54,972 nucleotides of DNA from Lachnospiraceae bacterium (lineage in GTDB: Bacteria > Bacillota > Clostridia > Lachnospirales > Lachnospiraceae). Under the pieces are notes generated by a model. The model made no database searches. It was not told the DNA's origin and worked only from the letters and a program-made list of their open reading frames with translations. Below, in pieces: positions 40,211-47,646 of this stretch (position 1 is the stretch's first letter; each line of letters starts with the position of its first letter). Location: contig JAUNGD010000020.1 of the NCBI GenBank assembly GCA_030524705.1, positions 1 through 54,972 on the forward strand, read 5' to 3'. The position numbers were made by a program, and so were the translations under genes.

Positions 40211-40960
40211 TCAACGTTTTTCATGCATCGCGAGAAATTTCTTCACGGACAGAATCTCATTCGTCACAAAATTGCCATCCGAAAACAGAGCGAAATTCGT
40301 CACCGCTGCCGGAGCATTTTTTGCTTTTTCCAATGTATCGACTAACGTCGATTTAAATGGGATCTGATGCTCCCTTGCTGCCTGTTCCAGCAGGGGTACA
40401 TATTTGGCTGTGAAAGGGCACTGGTGAGTATAATAAACTACATATCCATCCTCACCAATATGAGTTTCCTTTACCTGATGATTAAAGCGTGGAACCGGAG
40501 CCTCCTCATCGAAGGGAAGATACCACAGCTCAAAATACGGCGGCGCCGCATCGGCACGGCAAAAGCCTTTGTATTTTAAGTAGCCCGGATCCGCCAGAAA
40601 CGGCATCTTCCTTGCGGCGGAAAGAATACAGAGCCCATGCTTGTTCTGACTGCGGCTGTCACGGATACATGCATCCAAAAGCTGGCTCGAAAAGCCCTGT
40701 CCTTTGAACTGCCCTGCTACCCAAAGGCAGTTAATATACATATAGCCGTCTGCCCTCACAGGACTCCAGGCGTATTCTGCCGGAATATATTCGATAAAGC
40801 ATTTCCCCCGCACATTGCCTTTTAAAAACACAAGCCCTTCTTGAAACCGCTCCTGTAGCCAGGCTTTTTTCGCCAATACTCCACAGTCCTTTTTCCCCGC
40901 TATCGCGCAGCAGATATGCTCCTTTTCCAAATTTTCTGCGTTAACTCTGATCCATTCCAT
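40211..40960 (-). CDS. GNAT acetyltransferase with YoaP-like C-terminal domain
   Basis: 249 residues. The N-terminal acetyl-CoA binding part is YINCLWVAGQFKGQGFSSQL near residue 80. The C-terminal 80 residues resemble the YoaP domain (VVYYTHQCPFTAKYVPLLEQ), which has a thioredoxin-like start. Substrate unknown. Starts with ATG at 40960; it stands alone. Confidence 0.82.
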   Translation of the reverse strand: MEWIRVNAENLEKEHICCAIAGKKDCGVLAKKAWLQERFQEGLVFLKGNVRGKCFIEYIPAEYAWSPVRADGYMYINCLWVAGQFKGQGFSSQLLDACIRDSRSQNKHGLCILSAARKMPFLADPGYLKYKGFCRADAAPPYFELWYLPFDEEAPVPRFNHQVKETHIGEDGYVVYYTHQCPFTAKYVPLLEQAAREHQIPFKSTLVDTLEKAKNAPAAVTNFALFSDGNFVTNEILSVKKFLAMHEKR

Positions 40961-41041
40961 AAACTGCCCTCCTCATGCTTACTGACGCTATTATAAATAA
41001 AGAATGGTGACAGCTGTATGTCATGTTTCAATCTGAAAAAA

Positions 41042-41893
41042 TTATTCTTCCCTCAAAAACAGCAGGTTTTCTTTCCTGCCCTGACAGGCCTTTTTCATTT
41101 TATGAGAGGCAATCGACAGCATCACCGGATTGAGCCTCCGGGCCCTCTGCGGACAGACTGCAGCGCAGTGCATACAGGAAATGCATTTGTTTTTCTCCAC
41201 CCTGCGCGGATTGTCCTTCGATATTGCCCCCACCGGGCACGCCGCCGCGCACCGCCCGCACCGGTTACAGCCTTTTCCGGCGGTGGGCTTAAAGGGCACG
41301 CCGTTATATTCCCGGTACTTATGATTTCCCGGAAGCACCAGGCGGCTCTTCCCTCCATCCTTCATTTCCGGCATGTCCTTTTCCGATCTGCCCTTTTCCA
41401 TCATATTCTTCTCTGGCACAATGCTTTCCGGCACGTGCTTTTCCAGCATGTTCCTTATCTGCTCCGCAAAATGCCGAAGCTCCTTCTCATCCTCCGTATC
41501 CGGTCTTCCCGCGCCGAACTGATGCATCAGGGAATGCTCGGCCACCGCTGCGATTCCTGCCACGCAGCAAAATCCCGCCGCCTCCAGAATGTCCTGAAGC
41601 TCCGTCAGAGTGTCGTCGATTGCCCGGTTTCCGTAGACCGCCGTCAAAACGGCCCTGGCCCCATTTCCTTTTATTGCCTTTATGCGCTCCGCTGCGATGC
41701 CCGGAACCCGGCCGCCAAAAGAAGGAACCGCCACAATACAGACATCCTCCGGCTTCAGCCGGATCGTTCCCGACTCCGGCTTATTGCTCAGCAGATCAAT
41801 CTTAATCCTGTCCATCTTCCAGACGCCCGAAAGAATGGACGCCACCTTTGCAGTACCCCCGGTGGGGCTGAATACCATCTCATATAATCTCAT
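41042..41893 (-). CDS. EFR1 family ferredoxin/flavodoxin protein
   Basis: 283 residues from the ATG at 41893, which follows GGAGGAGG. An N-terminal flavodoxin-like domain (EMVFSPTGGTAKVASIL; VPSFGGRVPGIAAERI) is followed by a variable charged linker (about 180-200) and two 4Fe-4S ferredoxin motifs: CNRCGRCAAACPVGAI and CISCMHCAAVCP. It probably carries electrons in the cytoplasm. Its promoter lies at 41974-42003. The linker has a short EK/MP repeat, another case of repeat growth in this window. Confidence 0.92.
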   Translation of the reverse strand: MRLYEMVFSPTGGTAKVASILSGVWKMDRIKIDLLSNKPESGTIRLKPEDVCIVAVPSFGGRVPGIAAERIKAIKGNGARAVLTAVYGNRAIDDTLTELQDILEAAGFCCVAGIAAVAEHSLMHQFGAGRPDTEDEKELRHFAEQIRNMLEKHVPESIVPEKNMMEKGRSEKDMPEMKDGGKSRLVLPGNHKYREYNGVPFKPTAGKGCNRCGRCAAACPVGAISKDNPRRVEKNKCISCMHCAAVCPQRARRLNPVMLSIASHKMKKACQGRKENLLFLREE

Positions 41894-41973
41894 TCTGAAG
41901 ACCTCCTCCTTAACCTTCTGTACGATCTTTGTTTTCACTCGTATTTCCTGTCCACCCGTAACACATGATATTC

Positions 41974-42003
41974 AGTATAGCATGGATGATTTTACCCCTT
42001 CAA
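41974..42003 (-). promoter_or_regulatory. Promoter of the EFR1 gene
   Basis: TTGAAG (41998-42003) and TATACT (41974-41979), 18 bp apart, on the minus strand. Confidence 0.55.
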
Positions 42004-42133
42004 TCTCTTTCTTTCCGTTATACGTCTCCTACTTTCAAAACAAAAAAATTTTAAAATAGTATTGATTTTTATCCCAAAATCTGTTTATCTATTATAGGAA
42101 AACCTATAGAATTATGATAGTGAGGTACGTAAA

Positions 42134-42997
42134 ATGAAACCGATTAAAGAAGGAAAAGTCCGCGAGATCTATGACAACGGCGACAATCTGATCATGGTTG
42201 CCACCGACCGTATCAGCTGTTTTGATGTAATCCTGAAAAATGTTGTAACCAAAAAGGGAACCGTTCTGACCCAGATGTCGAAGTTCTGGTTCGATCTGAC
42301 GAAGGATATTCTTCCTAACCATATGATTTCCACTGACGTCAAGGACATGCCGGAATTCTTTCAGAAGCCGGAATTTGACGGCAACAGCATGATGTGCAAG
42401 AAGCTCCATATGCTTCCCATCGAATGCATCGTCCGGGGCTACATCACCGGCAGCGGCTGGGCAAGCTACCAGAAGGACGGCACCGTATGCGGCATCAGGC
42501 TCCCGGAGGGCCTGAAGGAATCCGACAAGCTCCCGGAACCGATCTATACTCCGTCCACAAAGGCCGAGATCGGCGACCATGACGAAAATATCTCCTACGA
42601 GCAGAGCATCGCTCATCTGGAAAAATATTTCCCGGGCAAGGGCGAAGAATACGCTGCAAAGCTTCGCGACTGCACCATCGCACTTTACAAAAAATGTGCG
42701 GACTACGCCCTGAGCCGCGGTATCATCATCGCAGACACCAAATTTGAGTTTGGTCTGGATGAGGAAGGCAATATCGTCATCGGCGATGAAATGCTGACCC
42801 CGGACAGCTCCCGTTTCTGGCCGGCTGACGTATACGAACCGGGGCATGGACAGCCTTCCTTTGACAAGCAGTTCGCCCGCGACTGGCTGAAGGCAAATCC
42901 AGACAATGACTGGACTCTGCTGGAGGACATCGTGGAAAAGACCATCAACAAATACCTTCAGGCATATGAAATGCTGACCGGAGAAAAGCTTCAGTAA
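42134..42997 (+). CDS. purC: Phosphoribosylaminoimidazole-succinocarboxamide synthase
   Basis: SAICAR synthetase of purine biosynthesis, 287 residues, full length. It joins aspartate to CAIR with ATP. Motifs: KPIKEGKVREIYDNGDNLIM at the N-terminus, LPIECIVRGYITGSGWASYQ near residue 95, ADTKFEFGLDEEGNIVIGDE near 205, and LTPDSSRFWP. Start ATG has GAGG upstream. It stands alone here without other pur genes. A small TATAGG/CCTATA inverted repeat (42093-42108) precedes it. Right after it lies the intron remnant at 43010-43090. Confidence 0.97.
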   Translation: MKPIKEGKVREIYDNGDNLIMVATDRISCFDVILKNVVTKKGTVLTQMSKFWFDLTKDILPNHMISTDVKDMPEFFQKPEFDGNSMMCKKLHMLPIECIVRGYITGSGWASYQKDGTVCGIRLPEGLKESDKLPEPIYTPSTKAEIGDHDENISYEQSIAHLEKYFPGKGEEYAAKLRDCTIALYKKCADYALSRGIIIADTKFEFGLDEEGNIVIGDEMLTPDSSRFWPADVYEPGHGQPSFDKQFARDWLKANPDNDWTLLEDIVEKTINKYLQAYEMLTGEKLQ

Positions 42998-43009
42998 AAG
43001 CCAAAAAAT

Positions 43010-43090
43010 CAAACGAGTGGGAGGCGGTGATTAACCGCCGTCCTCTCACACCACCGTGCGTACCATTCGGGCCGCAGCGGTTTCTTCCTG
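43010..43090 (-). mobile_element. 3' remnant of a class C-like group II intron (domains V-VI)
   Basis: On the minus strand the sequence contains a stem region like the class C domain V (TGCGGCCCGAATGGTACGCA), then GGTGTGAGAGGACGGCGG, and ends near CCTCCCACTCG, as the 3' ends of these introns do. The GGCGGTTAATCACCGCC hairpin would be domain VI. Everything upstream (5' part, reverse transcriptase) is missing. Group IIC introns insert behind terminators, which fits a place just behind purC. The assignment is by memory of the motif, not by alignment. Confidence 0.6.
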
Positions 43091-43097
43091 TGTACCT

Positions 43098-44213
43098 TTA
43101 GTCCAACCGTACGGAAATCAACTCATAAAACGCATATACATATTCACTTCTCTCTCCCGGCAATTTAACCGTATAATTCTCTATGAAGTTACCTCTCATA
43201 TACCCTACAGAAGACTTATTACTTTGCAGAAGCAACAGATTAAATTCGTCTTCATTGTAATATAGGTCTTTTCCGGCTTGCCACTCCTTACCGCCGGACT
43301 CCACCCTTTCTTCTCTAAATGTATTATCTCCATTGGATATATACAGTGTATATTCACCGTTTTGTTCCACTATACAAGCTGCCCCTTTTGGTGGATTCGT
43401 AAATTTCTGTACTGTAAGTCTGCACTTCAATGTCTTTCCATCCACTTTGGCAATGATATTTGTAATACCCGCATTTTTTCCAACTACCCACAAATGCTGT
43501 TTACTTGCCTGCGAAGGGCATATTTCTGCAATATTCTTGTTCTCAATATCCCACGTAACAGTTGAACTTGTTCCTAATACGCCCAGAGAAGCCTGTGATC
43601 CGCCTGCATATACTGTCATGCTTGCTTGATCCAAATATGGATTTTTTACCGTAGCCTTAGCCTTAACAATCACTTTACACTTATATGTTTTATTTCCTAT
43701 TTTCACTTTAATGTAAGCTGTACCAGCCTTTTTCGCCTTCACGCGGTATACATATTTTGACTGCTTAGAAATAGTAGCAACTGATTTTTTTGAGGTACTC
43801 CATTTCGCTGTTTTTGCTGTGCCTGTAACTTTCAAATCATATGTTTTGCCTACTGTCAAGGTCAGAGACGTTTTATTCAGCTTTGGCGAATCCTTAACTG
43901 TAATCTTACATATGTATTTTTTTGAACCTGCTTTAACTGTAATTTTAGCTGTTCCCGCCTTTTTCGCTGTCAGCTTTACAGTATTATTGTTTACCCTTTT
44001 CCCCGTTACAACAGCTTTGCTTGAAGAAGAAAAACTTACCTTCTTACTATAGTTCTTTAACGTCAAATTGTAACTCTTTCCCACCGTTAAAGTTTTCTTT
44101 GTTGCCGATAATTTCGGCTTTCCTGCCGCATGAGCTGTGATTGATAAGGACATCATAAATACCAGCAAGGCGGATACCACTAGCAAACATTTTCTCCTGG
44201 CTCTTTTTCCCAT
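43098..44213 (-). CDS. Secreted protein with Ig-like (BIG2-type) domains
   Basis: 371 residues, signal peptide ending SITAHAAGKP. Two or three Ig-like domains follow with the pattern KLSATKKTLTVGKSYNLTLK, TLTVGKTYDLKVTGTAKTAK and a last domain from about 190 (SMTVYAGGSQASLGVLGTS). The C-terminal 100 residues have no recognised fold. Many Lys and Ser residues suggest a cell-wall-associated protein. No sortase signal. Its AT-rich codon use differs from the neighbours, so acquisition is likely. Starts with ATG at 44213 behind AAGGAGG; a TTG one codon earlier is also possible. Confidence 0.82.
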   Translation of the reverse strand: MGKRARRKCLLVVSALLVFMMSLSITAHAAGKPKLSATKKTLTVGKSYNLTLKNYSKKVSFSSSSKAVVTGKRVNNNTVKLTAKKAGTAKITVKAGSKKYICKITVKDSPKLNKTSLTLTVGKTYDLKVTGTAKTAKWSTSKKSVATISKQSKYVYRVKAKKAGTAYIKVKIGNKTYKCKVIVKAKATVKNPYLDQASMTVYAGGSQASLGVLGTSSTVTWDIENKNIAEICPSQASKQHLWVVGKNAGITNIIAKVDGKTLKCRLTVQKFTNPPKGAACIVEQNGEYTLYISNGDNTFREERVESGGKEWQAGKDLYYNEDEFNLLLLQSNKSSVGYMRGNFIENYTVKLPGERSEYVYAFYELISVRLD

Positions 44214-44334
44214 CAAGTTATTTCCTCCTTTGATAATTTTATTTTATCTTTCTACTATTATACCCATTTTACCGGGTATGTTCAAGGCTTTTCTATAAAT
44301 CTATAATTATATTATCAAATTTATGAGGTATTCT

Positions 44335-44544
44335 ATGATAGACTACACGCCCCTTTGGGAAACCATGAAACAGCAGAATATATCCACCTACAGACTATTG
44401 AAAGATTATGGTTTTTCAAAAGGTACGCTGGATTCTCTAAAGCAAAATAAAAATGTTACGCTTAATACTATTGAAACCCTATGTACCATCTTGAACGTTC
44501 CGATAGAACAAATCGTTAGAATCGTTCCCGATAAAGACAAATAG
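44335..44544 (+). CDS. Small XRE-type helix-turn-helix protein
   Basis: 69 residues, one Cro/CI-type domain: STYRLLKDYGFSKGTLDSLK followed by LNTIETLCTILNVPIEQIV. AT-rich, like the Ig-like gene from which it is divergent, so the two may have come in together. GAGG lies six bases before the ATG at 44335. A strong terminator follows. Target unknown; possibly the divergent gene. Confidence 0.85.
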   Translation: MIDYTPLWETMKQQNISTYRLLKDYGFSKGTLDSLKQNKNVTLNTIETLCTILNVPIEQIVRIVPDKDK

Positions 44545-44581
44545 CATTCCCAAATCATCTTGTATTGGGAATGCTATTTTT
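44541..44581. terminator. Bidirectional intrinsic terminator
   Basis: ATAGCATTCCCAA (44541-44553) pairs with TTGGGAATGCTAT (44565-44577), followed by TTTT. It lies between the convergent XRE and nitroreductase genes. Confidence 0.85.
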
Positions 44582-44603
44582 AAATGCCTATAGTCTTATC
44601 CGC

Positions 44604-45122
44604 TCACAGCTCCTCATAGGACACCAGCTTATCCAGCGGCTTACGCATCTTAGAATGGCGCTGCGGGTCCGCCGCCGTTCCTGCGCTGTATCCCACCGCC
44701 AGGATATTCACCGGTTCAAGGTTGTCCGGCAAGCAGAACTCCTCTTTTATGACATCCGGCTTAAAATAGCAGATCCATACGGAGCCAAGCCCAAGCTCGG
44801 TGGCCTCCAGCATCATGTGATCAGTCAAAATGGAAGCATCAATGTCCGTTGTCCTTTTGCCGTCAAAGGGGCGCTTCCAGTTTCTCGCGGTATCGGTGCA
44901 GACAATAATTGCCAGGGGAGCGCCGTAAATATCCGCGGCCCTTGAAATTTTTTCCAGCCCCTTCTCCTCCCTCACGACGATTAAGTGAACGGGCTGCAGA
45001 TTTGCCGCAGTGGGGGCTACGTGCGCAGCCTCCAGAATTTTATCCAGCTTTTCCTGCTCTACCTTCTTTTCCATATAATTTCTCACAGAGTACCGTGTTT
45101 TTGCAAGCTCTAAAAAGTTCAT
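44604..45122 (-). CDS. Nitroreductase family protein
   Basis: FMN-dependent NAD(P)H oxidoreductase, 172 residues. The N-terminal FLELAKTRYSVRNYMEKKVE and AAHVAPTAANLQPVHLIVV are typical, as is LEATELGLGSVWICYFKPDV. It probably reduces nitro compounds, quinones or aldehydes. Divergent from an HxlR regulator with which it shares a promoter region, a common stress-response pairing. Confidence 0.92.
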   Translation of the reverse strand: MNFLELAKTRYSVRNYMEKKVEQEKLDKILEAAHVAPTAANLQPVHLIVVREEKGLEKISRAADIYGAPLAIIVCTDTARNWKRPFDGKRTTDIDASILTDHMMLEATELGLGSVWICYFKPDVIKEEFCLPDNLEPVNILAVGYSAGTAADPQRHSKMRKPLDKLVSYEEL

Positions 45123-45143
45123 CCTAATTCCTCCTGATTTTGA

Positions 45144-45198
45144 TTGTTATTAAGGTTAACCTGTACTATAATTATAGCGTAAATAAAGTTTATGGCAA
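45144..45198. promoter_or_regulatory. Overlapping divergent promoters of nitroreductase and HxlR genes
   Basis: Plus strand: TTGTTA (45144-45149), 17 bp, TATAAT (45167-45172). Minus strand: TTGCCA (45193-45198), 16 bp, TATAAT (45171-45176). The two -10 boxes share two bases in CTATAATTATAG. AGGTTAACCT (45153-45162) is a palindrome between the plus-strand boxes. Only one polymerase can bind at a time, so the genes compete or are both blocked by one HxlR dimer. Confidence 0.65.
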
Positions 45199-45252
45199 GA
45201 ATGCACTTTTTAGGTATATACTTCCCAAAAAGAAAGTATAGGAGGAATCACA

Positions 45253-45588
45253 ATGAAAACCTGCAGTTCTCTCTGTCCGGTAGAAACCACGCTTCAATTG
45301 ATTGGCGGAAAATACAAGGCAGTCATTTTATGGCACCTGATGAACGATACCCTGCGCTACAGTGAATTGCATAAGCGCATGCCGAAGGCCACAGACAAAA
45401 TGCTGGCCCAGCAGTTGCGGGAACTGGAAAAGGACGGCCTGATCAGCCGGACCGTTTATCCGGTTGTGCCGCCCAAAACAGAATATTCCCTGACAGATTT
45501 CGGAAGAACGCTGAGCCCGATTTTAGATGAAATGTGCAACTGGGGAAAAGAATATTTAGAGCAGAAAACGCAGGATGCTTCTGACTGA
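45253..45588 (+). CDS. HxlR family transcriptional regulator
   Basis: 111-residue winged-helix protein. TTLQLIGGKYKAVILWHLMN and the wing region ISRTVYPVVPPKTEYSLTDF are family marks. A Cys pair near the N-terminus (KTCSSLCPVE) sits where the redox-sensing cysteine of HxlR regulators such as YodB is found, so a redox signal is likely. GGAGG lies before the ATG. Divergent from the nitroreductase gene it probably regulates. Confidence 0.92.
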   Translation: MKTCSSLCPVETTLQLIGGKYKAVILWHLMNDTLRYSELHKRMPKATDKMLAQQLRELEKDGLISRTVYPVVPPKTEYSLTDFGRTLSPILDEMCNWGKEYLEQKTQDASD

Positions 45589-45607
45589 CCTTACTTTGCC
45601 GTATCAG

Positions 45608-45636
45608 AACTGCCTGCACATCCGCTACAGGCAGTT
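45608..45636 (+). terminator. Hairpin after the HxlR gene
   Basis: AACTGCCTG (45608-45616) and CAGGCAGTT (45628-45636) form a perfect 9-bp stem; the T run after it is weak. Confidence 0.5.
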
Positions 45637-45692
45637 ATTGGGGCAGCTATTTGGGTAGCTATTTTGACAGCTATTCTGACAGTTATTTTGGC
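45633..45692. repeat. 12-bp tandem repeat, five copies
   Basis: Units start at 45633, 45645, 45657, 45669 and 45681, consensus AGCTATTTTGAC. On the minus strand each unit carries an in-frame TAA or TAG after the GH20 coding end, so the stop codon of GH20 is the first of a regular ladder of stops. Confidence 0.75.
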
Positions 45693-47632
45693 AGTAATCC
45701 CCTCCGCAAATAGTCATCACACCAGAATATCACGTCCTGGACCCGATACAGCTCCGATTCCCTGCTGACGCTGCGCCATATCTTCTTGTACTGATAAAAC
45801 CACTCTTCCAAACGCGCTGCAAGCCGATCCGCCCTTTCTTCCGTCCGCTTCTCACCGGAAACAGTCTTCTTTTCCGTCTGTTTTTCACCGGAAACAGTCT
45901 CCTCTTCCGGCCGCTTCCCAACGAAAACAGCCTTCTCTTCTATCCGTTCCTCACCGGAAACAGCCTTCTCTTCCATCCATCTCTCACTGAAAACGGCCCC
46001 GGCCTCCTGTACCAGCTCCATTCCTTCGATTGCCATCAGATATGGCTTGATCTGCGCCCTTGTCTCCGTCCCAAGACACGGAAGAATCCGGTACAGCTTT
46101 CGTTTTATCGCTTCCAAAGCTTCTGTCTCCTCCTGCAGCTTCGCAAAACGCTCCGGCGGCTTAAAGGCAGTGTCCCTATGCTCCATGTAATTCACCAGAT
46201 CACGCCATTTATAGATCCAATGCTTTGATATTTCCGCAATTATGCCTACAAGCTGCCCGGAGGCGTCCTGGTATTCAAGCACGGAAATCTGCCGGTTGAT
46301 CTCCTCAAATGACGGTACCTCCTGATTCCATGTAAAAGCGGCTCCGTAAATTATGCCTGCCGTGCTGAACTCCGGGTGATTGATATGCCCGCAGTCGCCC
46401 CAGTCGGTATTCAGCACTCCGGCAGCTCTGTATTTTGCGGCATAGCTGCACATGAGCCGGATGTTTTCATACGCAACATCCAGACGGTTCACAAGCTGGT
46501 CCCATCCGCTGACGCCGGGGCAGCAGTATTGAACGGCTCCGGCCTCCGCCAGCCGCCGCACCGTATCATCCGTCTGGTCCCGCTCATAGCCCCAGTTCAG
46601 GCAGACCGTCCCCCGGGGCAGCTCTGCGGCGATCTCCGGGAAGCTCCAGATCACATCTCCCCAGAACATCGGGATTTTCCCCTTTTCCTTCACAAAATCA
46701 CAGAGCTGCCTCAGAAAATCAAGATAGAGCTGCTTGACGCCCTTCTGCTCTGCCAGCTCCCTGCTTCTGCCCTTTCCCAGATCAAAGGTCTCGTCCGCAC
46801 AGATGTTAAAATACTTTGACGAAAACAGCGGCATATATTCCTCGATCCGCTTTTTGGCAAAGCGAAGGCTCTCCTCATTCGATACGTCCAGGGTATGGTG
46901 CTCCATCCGGTCCACAAATCCGAAGGGCTGCTCCGCCATATCCGGGAACTCGCACAAATGACGGTAGGTTTTTGTCCGAAGCGTCTTGTACAGATGGCCG
47001 AAGCACGCAAGGCTCGGCACCAGGTCGATCTTTCGTTCCCGGCAATACGTATCCAGCTCCAGAAGCTCCTCCGCCGTCAGCGGCGTGTCATCCCGCCACA
47101 CCTCGCTGCAGTCTTCAAAAAGAAAGCTGTGCTCAATGTAAAGCTGCAGCTGGTTCATCTTGTAAAGCGCCATCTGATCCACCAGCCGCTTCAGATATTC
47201 CATGGTGGGAACCCGGCCCCTTGTCACATCGTAATGCAGCCCCCTGACCGCGGTATCTGGATAATCAAAAATGCTCAGGCATGGGATGCACGCCCCCTCC
47301 TGCCGTATCATCTGCCGCAGCGTCTGGATCCCGTACAGGACTCCGGTATCCGACCCGCCCGTCAGCTCGATCCCCTGACCGCTGACGTTCAGCCGATACG
47401 ATTCCTCCGGCAGCTCATGGCTGACCGCCAGCTTCACCGCCGTTTTTTTCGAGCTTCCTCTCGTAATGTCCAGACCGTATCCGGCGTACCTTACCAGATC
47501 ATCCTTCAGCATCTTCGCGTACCGGAAGACCTCTGTTCCGCAGGAGGGATGAATCACAATCCTCCTGTCGTATTCCAAAATAAATATCCCGTCTTTTTTT
47601 GCCCATTGCTGCGGCTTCGGTATTAAATACAT
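45683..47632 (-). CDS. Beta-N-acetylhexosaminidase, GH20
   Basis: 649 residues from the ATG at 47632 (AAGGAG, six bases). No signal peptide, so it acts on imported glycans in the cytoplasm and releases terminal GlcNAc or GalNAc. The catalytic pair is in YFNICADETFDLGKG near residue 285; the N-terminal domain begins YLIPKPQQWAKKDG. Near the C-terminus are five copies of an 11-residue unit (EEKAVSGEE, IEEKAVFVGKR, PEEETVSGEKQ), which is an insertion in a normal enzyme. Last gene of the YesMN-Lpl operon, 14 bases after the response regulator. Confidence 0.9.
   Translation of the reverse strand: MYLIPKPQQWAKKDGIFILEYDRRIVIHPSCGTEVFRYAKMLKDDLVRYAGYGLDITRGSSKKTAVKLAVSHELPEESYRLNVSGQGIELTGGSDTGVLYGIQTLRQMIRQEGACIPCLSIFDYPDTAVRGLHYDVTRGRVPTMEYLKRLVDQMALYKMNQLQLYIEHSFLFEDCSEVWRDDTPLTAEELLELDTYCRERKIDLVPSLACFGHLYKTLRTKTYRHLCEFPDMAEQPFGFVDRMEHHTLDVSNEESLRFAKKRIEEYMPLFSSKYFNICADETFDLGKGRSRELAEQKGVKQLYLDFLRQLCDFVKEKGKIPMFWGDVIWSFPEIAAELPRGTVCLNWGYERDQTDDTVRRLAEAGAVQYCCPGVSGWDQLVNRLDVAYENIRLMCSYAAKYRAAGVLNTDWGDCGHINHPEFSTAGIIYGAAFTWNQEVPSFEEINRQISVLEYQDASGQLVGIIAEISKHWIYKWRDLVNYMEHRDTAFKPPERFAKLQEETEALEAIKRKLYRILPCLGTETRAQIKPYLMAIEGMELVQEAGAVFSERWMEEKAVSGEERIEEKAVFVGKRPEEETVSGEKQTEKKTVSGEKRTEERADRLAARLEEWFYQYKKIWRSVSRESELYRVQDVIFWCDDYLRRGLLPK
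45834..45998. repeat. 33-bp tandem repeat, five copies inside GH20
   Basis: Units begin at 45834, 45867, 45900, 45933 and 45966. In frame they encode an 11-residue charged repeat (core EEKAVSGEK). Differences between copies are mostly single bases, so it is fairly old or still diverging. Confidence 0.8.
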
Positions 47633-47646
47633 AGCAAACTCCTTTT

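Noticed and set aside
42104-43012. Long open frame opposite purC
   Set aside because: purC is complete and conserved on the other strand; the opposing frame is a codon-bias shadow.
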